DNA of 64,000 nt, taken from NCBI RefSeq assembly GCF_041261445.1, contig NZ_JBGCCU010000016.1, positions 1-64,000 of the forward strand, read 5' to 3'. Position numbers and translations under genes: made by a program. Source of the stretch: Catenulispora sp. EB89 (GTDB taxonomy: Bacteria; Actinomycetota; Actinomycetes; Streptomycetales; Catenulisporaceae). This document shows, piece by piece, positions 48,222 through 56,578 of this stretch; within the stretch, counting starts at the first letter, position 1, and every line of letters starts with the position of its first letter. The notes under the pieces are model-generated. The model did not search any database, was not told the origin of the DNA, and was given only the letters and a program-made list of their open reading frames with translations.

Positions 48222-48322
48222 GCCGTTAACGTGGCGTTCGGATGGCGTTCCAGCTTGTCGGCGCCGCCGCGCCTAGCTTGCCGATGCAGATGATCAGCGA
48301 CACGCCGAGGGACGGTAGCCAT

Positions 48323-49444
48323 ATGACGAACCCCGATCCGGGATCAGCGGACATCCTTGTCATCGGGGCCGGCATCGTCGGGCTGGCGTGTGCCTACGAG
48401 GCCGCCGAGCGCGGGCTGTCGGTGATCGTCGTCGAACGCGACGCCCAGGCCACCGGCGCCTCCATCCGCAACTTCGGCCACGCCTGCGCGACGGCACAGT
48501 CCGGCAAGGCGCTGGAGTACGGACGCATAGCCCGCACGACCTGGCTCCGCCTCGCCGAGGAGGCCAAGTTCTGGGCGCAGCGCACCGGAACCCTGATGGT
48601 CGCGCGCGCCGAGGACGAACTCGCCGTGCTGGAGGAGTTCGCCGGTCTGCGCGCCGACGAGGCCCGGATGCTGACCCCCGCCGAGGTCGCCGAGCACGCC
48701 TCGTTCGGCCCCGGCGTCGTCGGCGGCGCGTGGCTGCCCGAGGACCTGCGCGTGGATCCGCGCGAGAGCGTGCCGAAGATCGCCGAATACCTCGCCGGGC
48801 GCGGGGTCCGGTTCCACTGGTCCACGACCGCGCACGAGATCGCGCCCGGGAAGGTCGCGACCAGTCGGGGCGTGCTGCGTGCCGAGCAGATCATCGTGGC
48901 GACCGGCCACGACGTCGACCGCCACTTCCCCGGCCTGGCCGCCGAGCACGGGGTCCAGCGCTGCGCGCTGCGGATGCTGCGCGTCGACAACCCCACCGGC
49001 CGCGCCGTCGAACCCGCGGTGCAGACCGGTTTCTCGATGCTGCGCTACGGCGGCTTCGCCGAATGCCCCGCGCTGCCGGCGCTGCGCGACCGGCTCACCC
49101 GTGAGACGCCCGAGCTGGTCGGCATCGGCCTGAACCTGATGTTCACGCAGCGCCCCGACGGGACGCTGACCATCGGCGACACCCACAGCTACGCCACGAC
49201 GCTGCTTCCGTTCGAGGACGAGGAACTCGACGCGGCCGTGCTGCGCGAGACGGCGAAGCTGCTCGGCGTGGAGCGGTTGACGGTGCGCGAGCGCTGGCGC
49301 GGGGTCTACGCCTCGGCGCCGGAGCCGTTCCTGGCCGCGACGCCGGCCGCGGGCGTGCATGTCGCGGCGGTGACGGCCGGGGTGGGGATGACGACGGGGT
49401 TCGGGTTCGGTCGGGAGATCGTCGAGCGGGTCGCCGGCCGCTGA
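48323..49444 (+). CDS. FAD-dependent oxidoreductase (TIGR03364-like, DAO family)
   Basis: A 373-residue flavoprotein of the D-amino-acid/sarcosine oxidase fold. The FAD-binding Rossmann loop is ILVIGAGIVGLACAYEAAERG at residues 13-33, followed by VIVVERDAQATGASIRNFGH; the C-terminal GVHVAAVTAGVGMTTGFGFG is the usual second FAD contact. SIRNFGHACATAQSG is characteristic of the TIGR03364 subfamily, often found beside phosphonate or aminophosphonate catabolism genes. No such partner is in the window, so the substrate is open. ATG 48323 fits the family N-terminus; the longer frame covers promoter sequence. Confidence 0.88.
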   Translation: MTNPDPGSADILVIGAGIVGLACAYEAAERGLSVIVVERDAQATGASIRNFGHACATAQSGKALEYGRIARTTWLRLAEEAKFWAQRTGTLMVARAEDELAVLEEFAGLRADEARMLTPAEVAEHASFGPGVVGGAWLPEDLRVDPRESVPKIAEYLAGRGVRFHWSTTAHEIAPGKVATSRGVLRAEQIIVATGHDVDRHFPGLAAEHGVQRCALRMLRVDNPTGRAVEPAVQTGFSMLRYGGFAECPALPALRDRLTRETPELVGIGLNLMFTQRPDGTLTIGDTHSYATTLLPFEDEELDAAVLRETAKLLGVERLTVRERWRGVYASAPEPFLAATPAAGVHVAAVTAGVGMTTGFGFGREIVERVAGR

Positions 49445-49445
49445 A

Positions 49446-49529
49446 CGGGCCGCGAGCCGGCCCCGCCCGGCCCGGCCCGGCCGTTGAGCGGCAGGTCGGC
49501 CGCGACGGGACCGGCCGGCTCGCGGCCCG
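49446..49529. terminator. Large 17-bp inverted repeat after the FAD oxidoreductase gene
   Basis: Arms CGGGCCGCGAGCCGGCC (49446-49462) and GGCCGGCTCGCGGCCCG (49513-49529) pair perfectly over 17 bp with a 50-nt loop that is itself GC-rich. It begins 2 nt after the stop. A terminator is most likely, although the long loop is unusual. Confidence 0.5.
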
Positions 49530-49537
49530 CGACGGAA

Positions 49538-49572
49538 CCAGGCCCTGGCAGGCAGGGTCTGACAGGGCCTGG
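49538..49572. promoter_or_regulatory. 10-bp inverted repeat before the SDR gene
   Basis: CCAGGCCCTG (49538-49547), 15-nt loop, CAGGGCCTGG (49563-49572), perfect, 33 nt before the SDR start. It may be a second terminator element or an operator/leader structure of the SDR gene. Confidence 0.4.
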
Positions 49573-49605
49573 CTGACCCCTCCCGTGCTACCTAGGCTCG
49601 GGATC

Positions 49606-50604
49606 ATGACCAGTACGCAACAGCCGATCGGCAGCGGATTCGGTGCTGCCAGCACGACCAGCGAGGTGTTGGCCGGACTCGACCTGACCGGCCGGTTCGC
49701 CGTCGTCACCGGCGGCGGCTCGGGGCTGGGCCTGGAGGATGTCAGGGCCCTGTCCGCGGCCGGCGCGACCGTGCTCGTCCCGGCGCGCCGCCCCGACGAG
49801 GCGCGCGCGGCCCTGGCCGGAGCCGGGATCGCTGTCGGGACCGGGGCCGGGTCCGACGCCGGGCGCGTCGAGGTGGACCAGCTCGACCTGTCGGACCTGG
49901 ACTCGGTGCGGGCGTTCGCGTCCCGCTTCCTGGACAGCGGCCGCGGCATCGACTACCTGATCAACTGCGCGGGCGTGATGGCGCCGCCGCTCACCCGCGT
50001 CGGCCCCGGCTGGGAGCTCCAGTTCGCGACCAACCACCTCGGCCACTTCGCCCTGACGAACCTGCTGTGGCCGGCCCTGGCCGCCGGCGGCGGAGCCCGG
50101 GTCGCGGCGTTCTCCTCGCGCGGCCACAAGTTCTCCGACATCCGCTGGGAGGACCTGCAGTTCGAGAAGGAGTACGACCGCTGGCAGGCCTACGGGCAGT
50201 CGAAGACCGCGAACATCCTGTTCGCGCTGCACCTGGACCTGCTCGCCGAGGCGTCCGGGGTGCGGGCGTTCTCGCTCAACCCCGGCGGCATCCGCACGAA
50301 CCTGCAACGGCACGTCGTGCCCGAGGACCAGCTCGCGCTCGGCTGGATCGACAACGAGGGCAACTCGCTCATCACGTGGAAGTCGGTGGAGGCCGGCGCG
50401 GCGACGGCGGCATGGGCCGTGACCTCGCCGGCGCTGGACGGCATGGGCGGCGTCTACCTGGAGGACTGCGAGGTCGCGCCGATCGTCGATCCGGAGGATC
50501 CGAACGCGATCCGCACCGGGCTGAACCCGTGGGGAGCCGACGCGAAGGCCGCGTCGCGGCTGTGGGATCTGTCGGCGGAGCTCACGGGGATCAACGCGTT
50601 CTGA
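49606..50604 (+). CDS. Short-chain dehydrogenase/reductase
   Basis: A 332-residue SDR resembling retinol-dehydrogenase-like members. The cofactor loop is VTGGGSGLG (about residue 30; TGxxxGxG), the structural motif is NCAGVM (about 122), and the active site is YGQSK (Tyr and Lys about 196-200) with Ser in AFSSRGHKF upstream. The long C-terminal part (about 250-332) with GVYLEDCEVAPIV is typical of the NADP-dependent bacterial branch. Substrate unknown. ATG 49606 begins the family N-terminus. Convergent with the next gene (18 nt apart). Confidence 0.9.
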   Translation: MTSTQQPIGSGFGAASTTSEVLAGLDLTGRFAVVTGGGSGLGLEDVRALSAAGATVLVPARRPDEARAALAGAGIAVGTGAGSDAGRVEVDQLDLSDLDSVRAFASRFLDSGRGIDYLINCAGVMAPPLTRVGPGWELQFATNHLGHFALTNLLWPALAAGGGARVAAFSSRGHKFSDIRWEDLQFEKEYDRWQAYGQSKTANILFALHLDLLAEASGVRAFSLNPGGIRTNLQRHVVPEDQLALGWIDNEGNSLITWKSVEAGAATAAWAVTSPALDGMGGVYLEDCEVAPIVDPEDPNAIRTGLNPWGADAKAASRLWDLSAELTGINAF

Positions 50605-50622
50605 TTCGGTGGCCCACGGTCT

Positions 50623-51789
50623 CTAACTGTGCCGGTGGTAGGCCTTGTTGGCGATCCGCCATCCGTCATCGGCCCGCACCAGCAGAAAGATGTCCGTGAA
50701 GGTGTCGGCGCCGTGGTGCAGCGTCATACTCGCCGAGGCCACAGTCCCGTGGACGCGGACGCTGTCGATACGACGCGTCCGCGTCGCCTCGTCCTCGGCC
50801 GGCTCACCGGTGAACAGAGAGCAGTACTTCTCCAGCGGCCAGGAAACGAAGGCCCCGCCTCGGATTCCCTCCACGTGCGCGCTGGGGAGGAACGCCTTGC
50901 GGAAGTACGCCGGGTTGCCGGTCGCGTGGCCGCTGATGTAGGCGTGGAGTGGTTCGAGAACCGCCTCGTCTACAGCGGGAGCTGTCGCGGCGACGATGAT
51001 GTCGGCCTCGGAAGCTGCGGCGGCATCGGCAAGCTCGGCGGCCGTCAGCAGCGGCGTACCCGATGCGGCGGCCAGCACTGCCATGTCCTTGGCCAGCGCG
51101 CCGATCGTGAACTCCGCACCGGCCGTCGGCGACGTCGTGGGCGGCTCGGTCAGAAAGCTCCGCTTGCGCGCGACGAGCCCGCCGAGCTGGCCGAGTTCGA
51201 GCACGTCCAAAGCCTGCTCCCGCGACAGGCCCAGCGCCTCGGCCTGTTGGAGCGCGTCGCGGAGGGTGAGAACCGCACCGGCGAGGCTGGCGTTGGCGAT
51301 CAGCTTCAGCGCCGCCGAGGTGGCCGCGTCGTCGACGCGCACCACGTCGCCGAGCGCTTCCAGGACCGGCTGGACCTTGTCGAAGGCCCCCGCATCGCCG
51401 GCGGCCAGGATCTTCACGGCCCCGGCCGCCACGGCCCCCACCGACCCCAGCACCGGCGCGTGGACGTAGTCCGGGCCGAACCGCCGCGCGAACTCGGCCG
51501 CCTCCCCGGGAGCGATGGTGCTGGTGTTGAGCACCACGGCGGCTGTCCGCAACGATCCGCCGATCTGGTCGAGTACTTGCCGACAGGCCGGTCCGTCGAA
51601 CAGGCACAACAGGACGACGTCGGCCTTCTCTACCGCCTCCTTCAGGTCGGCGGTGGTCTCCAGGCCCGCTACCGGACGTCCGGAGCGCGTCCAGCCGATC
51701 ACGTGCTGGTCCTGGCCGGTGAGTCGGGTCGCGATCGCGGAGCCCAGGTGGCCCAGTCCGAGGACGGCGGTGGTGTGCGGTGTCTTCAT
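50623..51789 (-). CDS. Beta-hydroxyacid-dehydrogenase-like protein fused to an NTF2/lumazine-binding-like domain
   Basis: A 388-residue fusion. Residues 1 to about 275 are a 6-phosphogluconate/3-hydroxyisobutyrate dehydrogenase-type protein: NAD(P) loop AVLGLGHLGSAIATRL, then APVLGSVGAVAAGAVKILAAG, and the conserved lysine of KLIANASLAG (about 168), as in imine reductases and NPB-type enzymes. Residues about 278-388 (LEPLHAYISGHATGNPAYF to DGWRIANKAYHRHS) match the Lumazine_bd_2/NTF2-like family of small cone-fold proteins, which normally stand alone. The fusion suggests substrate delivery or a second binding site. ATG 51789. Divergent from a LysR gene that probably controls it. Confidence 0.85.
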   Translation of the reverse strand: MKTPHTTAVLGLGHLGSAIATRLTGQDQHVIGWTRSGRPVAGLETTADLKEAVEKADVVLLCLFDGPACRQVLDQIGGSLRTAAVVLNTSTIAPGEAAEFARRFGPDYVHAPVLGSVGAVAAGAVKILAAGDAGAFDKVQPVLEALGDVVRVDDAATSAALKLIANASLAGAVLTLRDALQQAEALGLSREQALDVLELGQLGGLVARKRSFLTEPPTTSPTAGAEFTIGALAKDMAVLAAASGTPLLTAAELADAAAASEADIIVAATAPAVDEAVLEPLHAYISGHATGNPAYFRKAFLPSAHVEGIRGGAFVSWPLEKYCSLFTGEPAEDEATRTRRIDSVRVHGTVASASMTLHHGADTFTDIFLLVRADDGWRIANKAYHRHS

Positions 51790-51814
51790 ATGCCGAGCGT
51801 GCTGCATCGCCAGA

Positions 51815-51840
51815 TCTGCGACAAGCGCAGGTTTCGCAGA
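51815..51840. promoter_or_regulatory. Putative LysR operator in the divergent gap
   Basis: TCTGCGA (51815-51821), 12-nt spacer, TCGCAGA (51834-51840): a perfect inverted repeat of the size LysR tetramers bind. It lies 25 nt from the dehydrogenase start and 42 nt from the LysR start. A second dyad CCGCA-N5-TGCGG (51856-51870) lies closer to the LysR start. Confidence 0.5.
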
Positions 51841-51882
51841 CTGGCTATGCGTGATCCGCATATCGTGCGGCATGCTGGAGAG

Positions 51883-52773
51883 ATGGCGCTGACTCCGTGG
51901 CGGACGTTCCTGACAGTCTGCCGACTCGGCTCGCTCTCGGCGGCGGCGGCCGAGCTCGGCTACACGCAGTCGGGCGTGTCCCGGCAGATCGCCGCGCTGG
52001 AGCACGAGGTCGGCGTGGCGTTGGTCGAGCGGCACGCGCGCGGCGTCCGGCCGTCGCCGGCCGGCGAGGTGTTCCGCCACCACGCCCAGGCGGTGCTGAA
52101 CGAGGCCGATCGCGCCATCCGGGCCGCGCGCGAGGCCGGCGACGGTGCGCCGGGGCGGCCGCTGCGGGTCGGTGCTACGCCGTCGCTTGCTGCGGGGATC
52201 GTTCCGGCCGCGATCCGCCGCCTGCTGGACAGCGCCGGGCCGCTGACCTGGAGCCTGCTGCCCGCGCTGACCCCGAAGCTGCACGAGCGCGTGATCGCCG
52301 GCGAGCTCGACGTCGGTGTCGTCACCGACGCACCGCCCGGGCTTCCGGACGACGCGCGCCTGGACCGACGGCTGCTCGGGATCGACGAGATGGTCGTCCT
52401 GGTCCCGCCGGGCCATCGGCTGGCCGCGCGCGACCGCGTGGACATCCGGGAGTTGGCCGACCAGACGTGGGCCGAGGACAACGACGGCTCGGCCGAGCTG
52501 CTGCGGCGGCACGCCGCGCGCGCCGGCGTCAGTGCCCGGATCGACCTGAACGCGGCCAGTTTGCTGGGGAAGACCGCCCTCGTCGCGACCGGGCACGCGA
52601 TCGCGCTGATACCCGGCGTGCTGGTGAGCGCCCTGCGGCCGGATGTCAGGGTGCTGGCTCTCGCCGATCCTCCGACGCGCGGGATCTACGCGCTGACGCC
52701 GCGGCGGGACCCGCATCCGTCCGCCGTGCTTCTGCTCGATCAGCTCGCGGCGGCCTTCACCGCGCCGCTTTGA
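51883..52773 (+). CDS. LysR-family transcriptional regulator
   Basis: A 296-residue regulator with the LysR N-terminal helix-turn-helix (about 4-62: WRTFLTVCRLGSLSAAAAELGYTQSGVSRQIAALEHEVGVALVER) and a periplasmic-binding-like effector domain. ATG 51883 aligns with the family; an in-frame ATG at 51847 would add 12 residues. It is divergent from the dehydrogenase/NTF2 fusion with an inverted repeat between them, so control of that gene is likely. Its 3' end overlaps the convergent LysR gene by 17 bp. Confidence 0.92.
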   Translation: MALTPWRTFLTVCRLGSLSAAAAELGYTQSGVSRQIAALEHEVGVALVERHARGVRPSPAGEVFRHHAQAVLNEADRAIRAAREAGDGAPGRPLRVGATPSLAAGIVPAAIRRLLDSAGPLTWSLLPALTPKLHERVIAGELDVGVVTDAPPGLPDDARLDRRLLGIDEMVVLVPPGHRLAARDRVDIRELADQTWAEDNDGSAELLRRHAARAGVSARIDLNAASLLGKTALVATGHAIALIPGVLVSALRPDVRVLALADPPTRGIYALTPRRDPHPSAVLLLDQLAAAFTAPL

Positions 52774-53686
52774 GCGCGGCGGTCACGAACGCGGCGACCG
52801 AGGGCCGCCGGTCGTGGTCGTTCCACGCCAGCACGATGTGGCTCGGCGGCGCGTCGAGAACCGGGACGCAGACCACGCCGGGCGGCAGGGATGAGACGAG
52901 CGAGCGCGGGAGGACTTCGATGACGCCGGCCGCGGCGATCATGTGGAGCATCTGGACGACGTCGATGACTTCGCTTCCGGCGCTTCCGGCGCTGGCGCTG
53001 CTCCTGCTGCCCCCGCTGTCTCGGGTGCCACCGGTCGCGCTGGTCGTGCCGGTGCCCAGGATGATCCCGGTGCTCCCGTCCTGCGGAACGCCTTTCCACA
53101 GCGGCCGTTTCTCGCCTTCGAGGTCGGCCATCCGCACCGACTCGCGCTTCGCCAGCCGATGCCCGGCCGGGATGATGACGACGCGGTCCTCGGTGTACAG
53201 CCGCTCGTGGGCCAGGCCGTTCAGCGGGTCGAAGGGCGCGTAGAGCAGGCCGACGTCGGCGCGGCCGTCGAGGAGGAAGTCGGCGCGATCGGCGGGGCCG
53301 CTGAACAGGATGTCCACGTGCCGGGCGTCGGGCTGCTCGGCGTAGGCGGCGAGAATGTCGGAGAGCAGGCCGCCGTCGCCGCCGGGCTTGAGGACGAGCC
53401 GCAGGTGCGTCTGCACGCCGCCGGCGCTCTGCGCGTGGCGGACCGCGGCGCTGACCGCGTTGAGCGCGTGCCGGCCGTGCTCCTGCAACGCCTTGCCGGC
53501 CGGCGTCAGCTCGACGTGGCGGCTGGAGCGGACGAACAACGGCACGCCGAGCCGGTGCTCGATCCGGCGGATGGCCTTCGACAGCGCGGGCTGCGCGATC
53601 GAGAGCCGGACGGCGGCCCGCCCGAAGTGCAGCTCGTCGGCGACCGCCAGGAAGTACTCCAGCTCGCGGGTCTCCAGATCACTCAT
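52757..53686 (-). CDS. LysR-family transcriptional regulator
   Basis: A 309-residue LysR protein: helix-turn-helix at about 8-66 (ELEYFLAVADELHFGRAAVRLSIAQPALSKAIRRIEHRLGVPLFVR), effector domain after residue 90. A Gly/Ser/Thr-rich insertion (about 207-240; GTGTTSATGGTRDSGG) interrupts the effector domain where related proteins have a short turn. It is divergent from the Dabb gene at 53757 (70-nt gap), the natural target candidate, and convergent-overlapping with the other LysR. Confidence 0.92.
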   Translation of the reverse strand: MSDLETRELEYFLAVADELHFGRAAVRLSIAQPALSKAIRRIEHRLGVPLFVRSSRHVELTPAGKALQEHGRHALNAVSAAVRHAQSAGGVQTHLRLVLKPGGDGGLLSDILAAYAEQPDARHVDILFSGPADRADFLLDGRADVGLLYAPFDPLNGLAHERLYTEDRVVIIPAGHRLAKRESVRMADLEGEKRPLWKGVPQDGSTGIILGTGTTSATGGTRDSGGSRSSASAGSAGSEVIDVVQMLHMIAAAGVIEVLPRSLVSSLPPGVVCVPVLDAPPSHIVLAWNDHDRRPSVAAFVTAALKAAR

Positions 53687-53756
53687 GCCTCCAGGTTATC
53701 GCTGAAGATCGAACGGGTCTTGGACACCGGCGCCCCGCGCTGCCGAGAATCGGTGC

Positions 53757-54074
53757 ATGATCTACCACACGATGATTGTCTCGTTCACCGACCCGCTACC
53801 CGACACCGAACTCGATCGATACCTCGCGGACATCGAACGCGTGCTGCGCGAGACCGGTGTCGTCCAGTCCTTCGCCGCCGCGCGCCACATCCCGGTGCCC
53901 GGCGAGGAGGAGATCCCGGCGCTGATCGCGACCGCGGTCGTGCAGATCGCCGTCGCCGACGCCGACGCGCTGGCGAAGGCGTTCGCCGCGCCGGGGATCG
54001 AGGAGGTCATCGGGCACTGGCAGGCTCGGCATCCTTACAAGGTCGGGTGGGCGAACCACCCGGCTTTGGTGTGA
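53757..54074 (+). CDS. Dabb-family (stress-responsive A/B barrel) protein
   Basis: A 105-residue dimeric alpha-beta barrel protein. It starts MIYHTMIVSFTD, the first strand of the family, and ends EVIGHWQARHPYKVGWANHP, with conserved histidines. Related Dabb proteins act as small cyclases, decarboxylases or stress proteins; the substrate is unknown. It is divergent from LysR and convergent with MarR. Confidence 0.72.
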   Translation: MIYHTMIVSFTDPLPDTELDRYLADIERVLRETGVVQSFAAARHIPVPGEEEIPALIATAVVQIAVADADALAKAFAAPGIEEVIGHWQARHPYKVGWANHPALV

Positions 54075-54081
54075 GGGGAAC

Positions 54082-54594
54082 CTACTTCCCGGTGGCCTGC
54101 TTCCCGTTGCCCTGAAACGGATCCTCGGATCCGGCCCGGCCGGCCAGATGGCCGAGGACCCGCTCGTTGACCGCGATCAGCGTCTCCAGCTCTTCGGGCG
54201 TGATCAGGTCGATGAAGTCCTGCCGGACATGCTGGACGTGCCAGGGCGCCGCCTCCTCGATGGTGCGGCGCCCTTTGGGTTCCAGGCGCACCAGGCAGCT
54301 GCGCGCGTCGGCCGGGTTCGGGTCGCGGGCGACCAGCCCCTGGTCCTGCATGCGGCGGACCTGGTGCGACAGCCGGCTCTTCTCCCACCGCAGCTGGCTG
54401 CCGAGTTCCTGCGCCGACATGACGCCGTCAGGGTGCTGCGACAGCACGACGAGGACCTCGTACTCGGCCGGGATCAGGCCGGAGTCGGCCAGCATGTGCC
54501 GCTGGAGACGGAGCATCAGCTCGTGGTGCGTGTGGAGGAAGGTCCGCCAGGCGTGCTCCTCGCGGGTGTCGAGCCACTTCGGTTCTGCCGTCAC
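54082..54594 (-). CDS. MarR-family transcriptional regulator
   Basis: A 170-residue regulator. Winged helix about 45-125 with MSAQELGSQLRWEKSRLSHQVRRMQDQGLVARDP, then PADARSCLVRLEPKGRRTIEEA, the DxR wing and dimer helix of MarR. Start GTG 54594. The gap to the divergent reductase gene holds a perfect inverted pair of GGTTGA-N4-TCAACC boxes, so autoregulation and control of that gene are expected. Confidence 0.92.
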   Translation of the reverse strand: MTAEPKWLDTREEHAWRTFLHTHHELMLRLQRHMLADSGLIPAEYEVLVVLSQHPDGVMSAQELGSQLRWEKSRLSHQVRRMQDQGLVARDPNPADARSCLVRLEPKGRRTIEEAAPWHVQHVRQDFIDLITPEELETLIAVNERVLGHLAGRAGSEDPFQGNGKQATGK

Positions 54595-54612
54595 GCGGCC
54601 ATCCTAGCGAAA

Positions 54613-54657
54613 GGTTGACTACTCAACCAAGGCCTGCCTATGGTTGAGTAGTCAACC
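54613..54657. promoter_or_regulatory. Double MarR operator between the regulator and the F420-reductase-like gene
   Basis: GGTTGACTACTCAACC (54613-54628) and GGTTGAGTAGTCAACC (54642-54657) are exact reverse complements of each other, and each is itself a dyad GGTTGA-N4-TCAACC. The centres are 29 bp apart, close to three helical turns, so two dimers could bind one face. The site covers the divergent promoter region. Confidence 0.8.
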
Positions 54658-54681
54658 AATGCACGCGAAGGGAAGCGCATC

Positions 54682-55311
54682 ATGGGTACTGTCAGCGTGA
54701 TCGGGCTGGGCACCATGGCCCGCAGCATCGCCACCCGCGCCCTCGCCGCCGGGAACACCGTCGAGCTGATCGGGCGCGACCCGGCCAAGGCCGCTGCGCT
54801 GGCCGCCAGTCTTGGCGGCGACGTCACTACCGGAACTCTGGGCCAGCCCCCGCTCGGCGACATCGTGATCCTCGCGCTGCCGTACGACAGCTCCCTGAAG
54901 GTCGTCGGCGAGTACGGGGATTCGTTGCGCGGCAAGGTCCTCGTCGACATCTGCAATCCCTTCAACCGGACCACGCTCACCGACCTCGTGACGCCGGACG
55001 GCAGCTCGGCGGCGCAGCAGATCGCCGAGGCCGCGCCCGGCGGAGCCCATGTCGTGAAGGCGTTCAACACCCTGTTCGCCTCCTCGATCGACGCCGGCGA
55101 GGCCCACGGCCGTCCCGTCGACGTGTTCATCGCCGGCGACGACGCCGACGCCAGGAAGGCGGTGTCAGAGTTCGTCGAAAGCCTCGGCCTGCGCCCCCTG
55201 GACACCGGGGAGCTGAAGATGGCGCGCTGGCTGGAGGGCTTGGGCCTGCTGCTGCTCGGCCAGGCCCGCAGGACCGAGAACTACTCCCTGACCGTCAACA
55301 TCCTGGGCTGA
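54682..55311 (+). CDS. F420H2:NADP oxidoreductase-like (NAD(P)-binding) protein
   Basis: A 209-residue Rossmann protein of the NADPH-dependent F420 reductase family: VSVIGLGTMARSIATRALAAG at the N-terminus (GxGxMA/G variant), DIVILALPYDS in the middle, and VVKAFNTLF plus VDVFIAGDD, as in Npd/FNO-like proteins. Such proteins move hydride between NADP and F420 or act on related small substrates; which one applies here is not decided. Its promoter region has a double MarR dyad. The 3' end overlaps the convergent MFS gene by 31 bp. Confidence 0.85.
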   Translation: MGTVSVIGLGTMARSIATRALAAGNTVELIGRDPAKAAALAASLGGDVTTGTLGQPPLGDIVILALPYDSSLKVVGEYGDSLRGKVLVDICNPFNRTTLTDLVTPDGSSAAQQIAEAAPGGAHVVKAFNTLFASSIDAGEAHGRPVDVFIAGDDADARKAVSEFVESLGLRPLDTGELKMARWLEGLGLLLLGQARRTENYSLTVNILG

Positions 55312-56573
55312 AGACTCGCACGCACGGCCAGGACCAGCGCGATCACCGTCGCCACCACGGCCGCGCCGAACGCGGCGTGGTACCCGGCCGCCGCCGCAAC
55401 CGACCCGCCGAGCGGCCCCGCGACCAGGATCCCGAGATCCCAGAACGAGGTCATGGCCCCCACCGCCGCCCCCGCCGACCCCGACCGCGCCCGCTGAAGC
55501 GTCATCGCAGCGGTCGCAGGATAGATGAGGCCGAGGCCGGCGCCGGTAACCGCGGCACCGGCCAACGTCACACCCAACCCCGGCGCCGCTGCCAACAGCA
55601 TCAGCCCCCCAGCCTGCACCCCCAACGTGACCCGCGCGACAACCGCACCCCCGTGCCGGTCAACCAGCGGACTCCCGAACCCGCGCACCACGAGGAACGC
55701 ACACGCGAAGACCGGCAGCGCCACGACCCGGCCGGCGGAGTGGCCGAGCGAGAGGACGAGGAGGGCCGCGAGCGTGCCGTAGCCGTAGGCGGCCAGGCCG
55801 ATGATCGCGCCGGGGAGGGCTACGCCGGAGGGGATGAGGCGGGACGGTGGTTTTGGGGCTGCCGCTGGCGCGGTCGGCCGCCTGGTTGCTTGCGTCGGCA
55901 CTATCGACACGATGGCTGTCACTGGCGCGATTGCCGGAGCAGGCACTGGCACGGCAGTCGCTGATGCTATCGCCAACCCGGTCGACGCGGTCGCTTTAGC
56001 TGGCTCAGTCACCGCAGCTGGTACTGCTGCTGGTGTTGCTCTCGCTGTAGCCGCCAGCGCCACCGACACCAGCGGCAGCACGGCGACCGTCCACCACACC
56101 GCATCGGCGTCCGCGACCTCCCCGATGCCCGCCGCCAGCACCGGGCCGAGCGTCAGGCCGCCCCACATCGACAGGCCGAACCACCCGGCGACCCGGCCGC
56201 GCTGGTCGGGCGGCGCGTCGGCGAGTACCCAGGGCAGCGCGCCGGAGAACAGGGCCGCCTCGCCTGCGCCCATCACCAGGCGGCAGAGTAAGAGTGCTGC
56301 GATGTTCGGGGCGAAGACTGTGCCCGCGCCCGCGGATGCCGCCAGCAGGCCGCCGGCGACGACCACCGCGCGCGAGTGGCCGGCGTCGCCCCAGCGGCCG
56401 GCGAAGGGGCGGCCGGCGGCGGTGGCGGCGAAGGCGGCGCCGACGACCAGGCCGGTCGCGGCGGGGCCGACGTGGAACTTCGAGGCGAGGAAGGGGGGCA
56501 GCTCTTGTAGGGTCGCGCCGAGTGCGAGGTAGCCGCACAGGACCGCCAGCCAGAGTCGTCGGGTCGGAGCCAC
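55281..56573 (-). CDS. MFS transporter
   Basis: A 430-residue, 12-segment major facilitator. N-terminal LWLAVLCGYLALGATLQELPPFLASKF and the loop GRPFAGRWGDAGHSRAVVVAGG (motif A) are typical of drug-export-like members. The central loop between segments 6 and 7 (about 190-260) is unusually long and built of Ala/Pro/Val/Thr repeats (PAPAIAPVTAIVSIVP). GTG 56573 fits the divergent arrangement with TetR; a longer frame reads into the operators. Two TetR-type operator copies lie just upstream. Confidence 0.9.
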   Translation of the reverse strand: MAPTRRLWLAVLCGYLALGATLQELPPFLASKFHVGPAATGLVVGAAFAATAAGRPFAGRWGDAGHSRAVVVAGGLLAASAGAGTVFAPNIAALLLCRLVMGAGEAALFSGALPWVLADAPPDQRGRVAGWFGLSMWGGLTLGPVLAAGIGEVADADAVWWTVAVLPLVSVALAATARATPAAVPAAVTEPAKATASTGLAIASATAVPVPAPAIAPVTAIVSIVPTQATRRPTAPAAAPKPPSRLIPSGVALPGAIIGLAAYGYGTLAALLVLSLGHSAGRVVALPVFACAFLVVRGFGSPLVDRHGGAVVARVTLGVQAGGLMLLAAAPGLGVTLAGAAVTGAGLGLIYPATAAMTLQRARSGSAGAAVGAMTSFWDLGILVAGPLGGSVAAAAGYHAAFGAAVVATVIALVLAVRASLQPRMLTVRE

Positions 56574-56578
56574 GTGTC

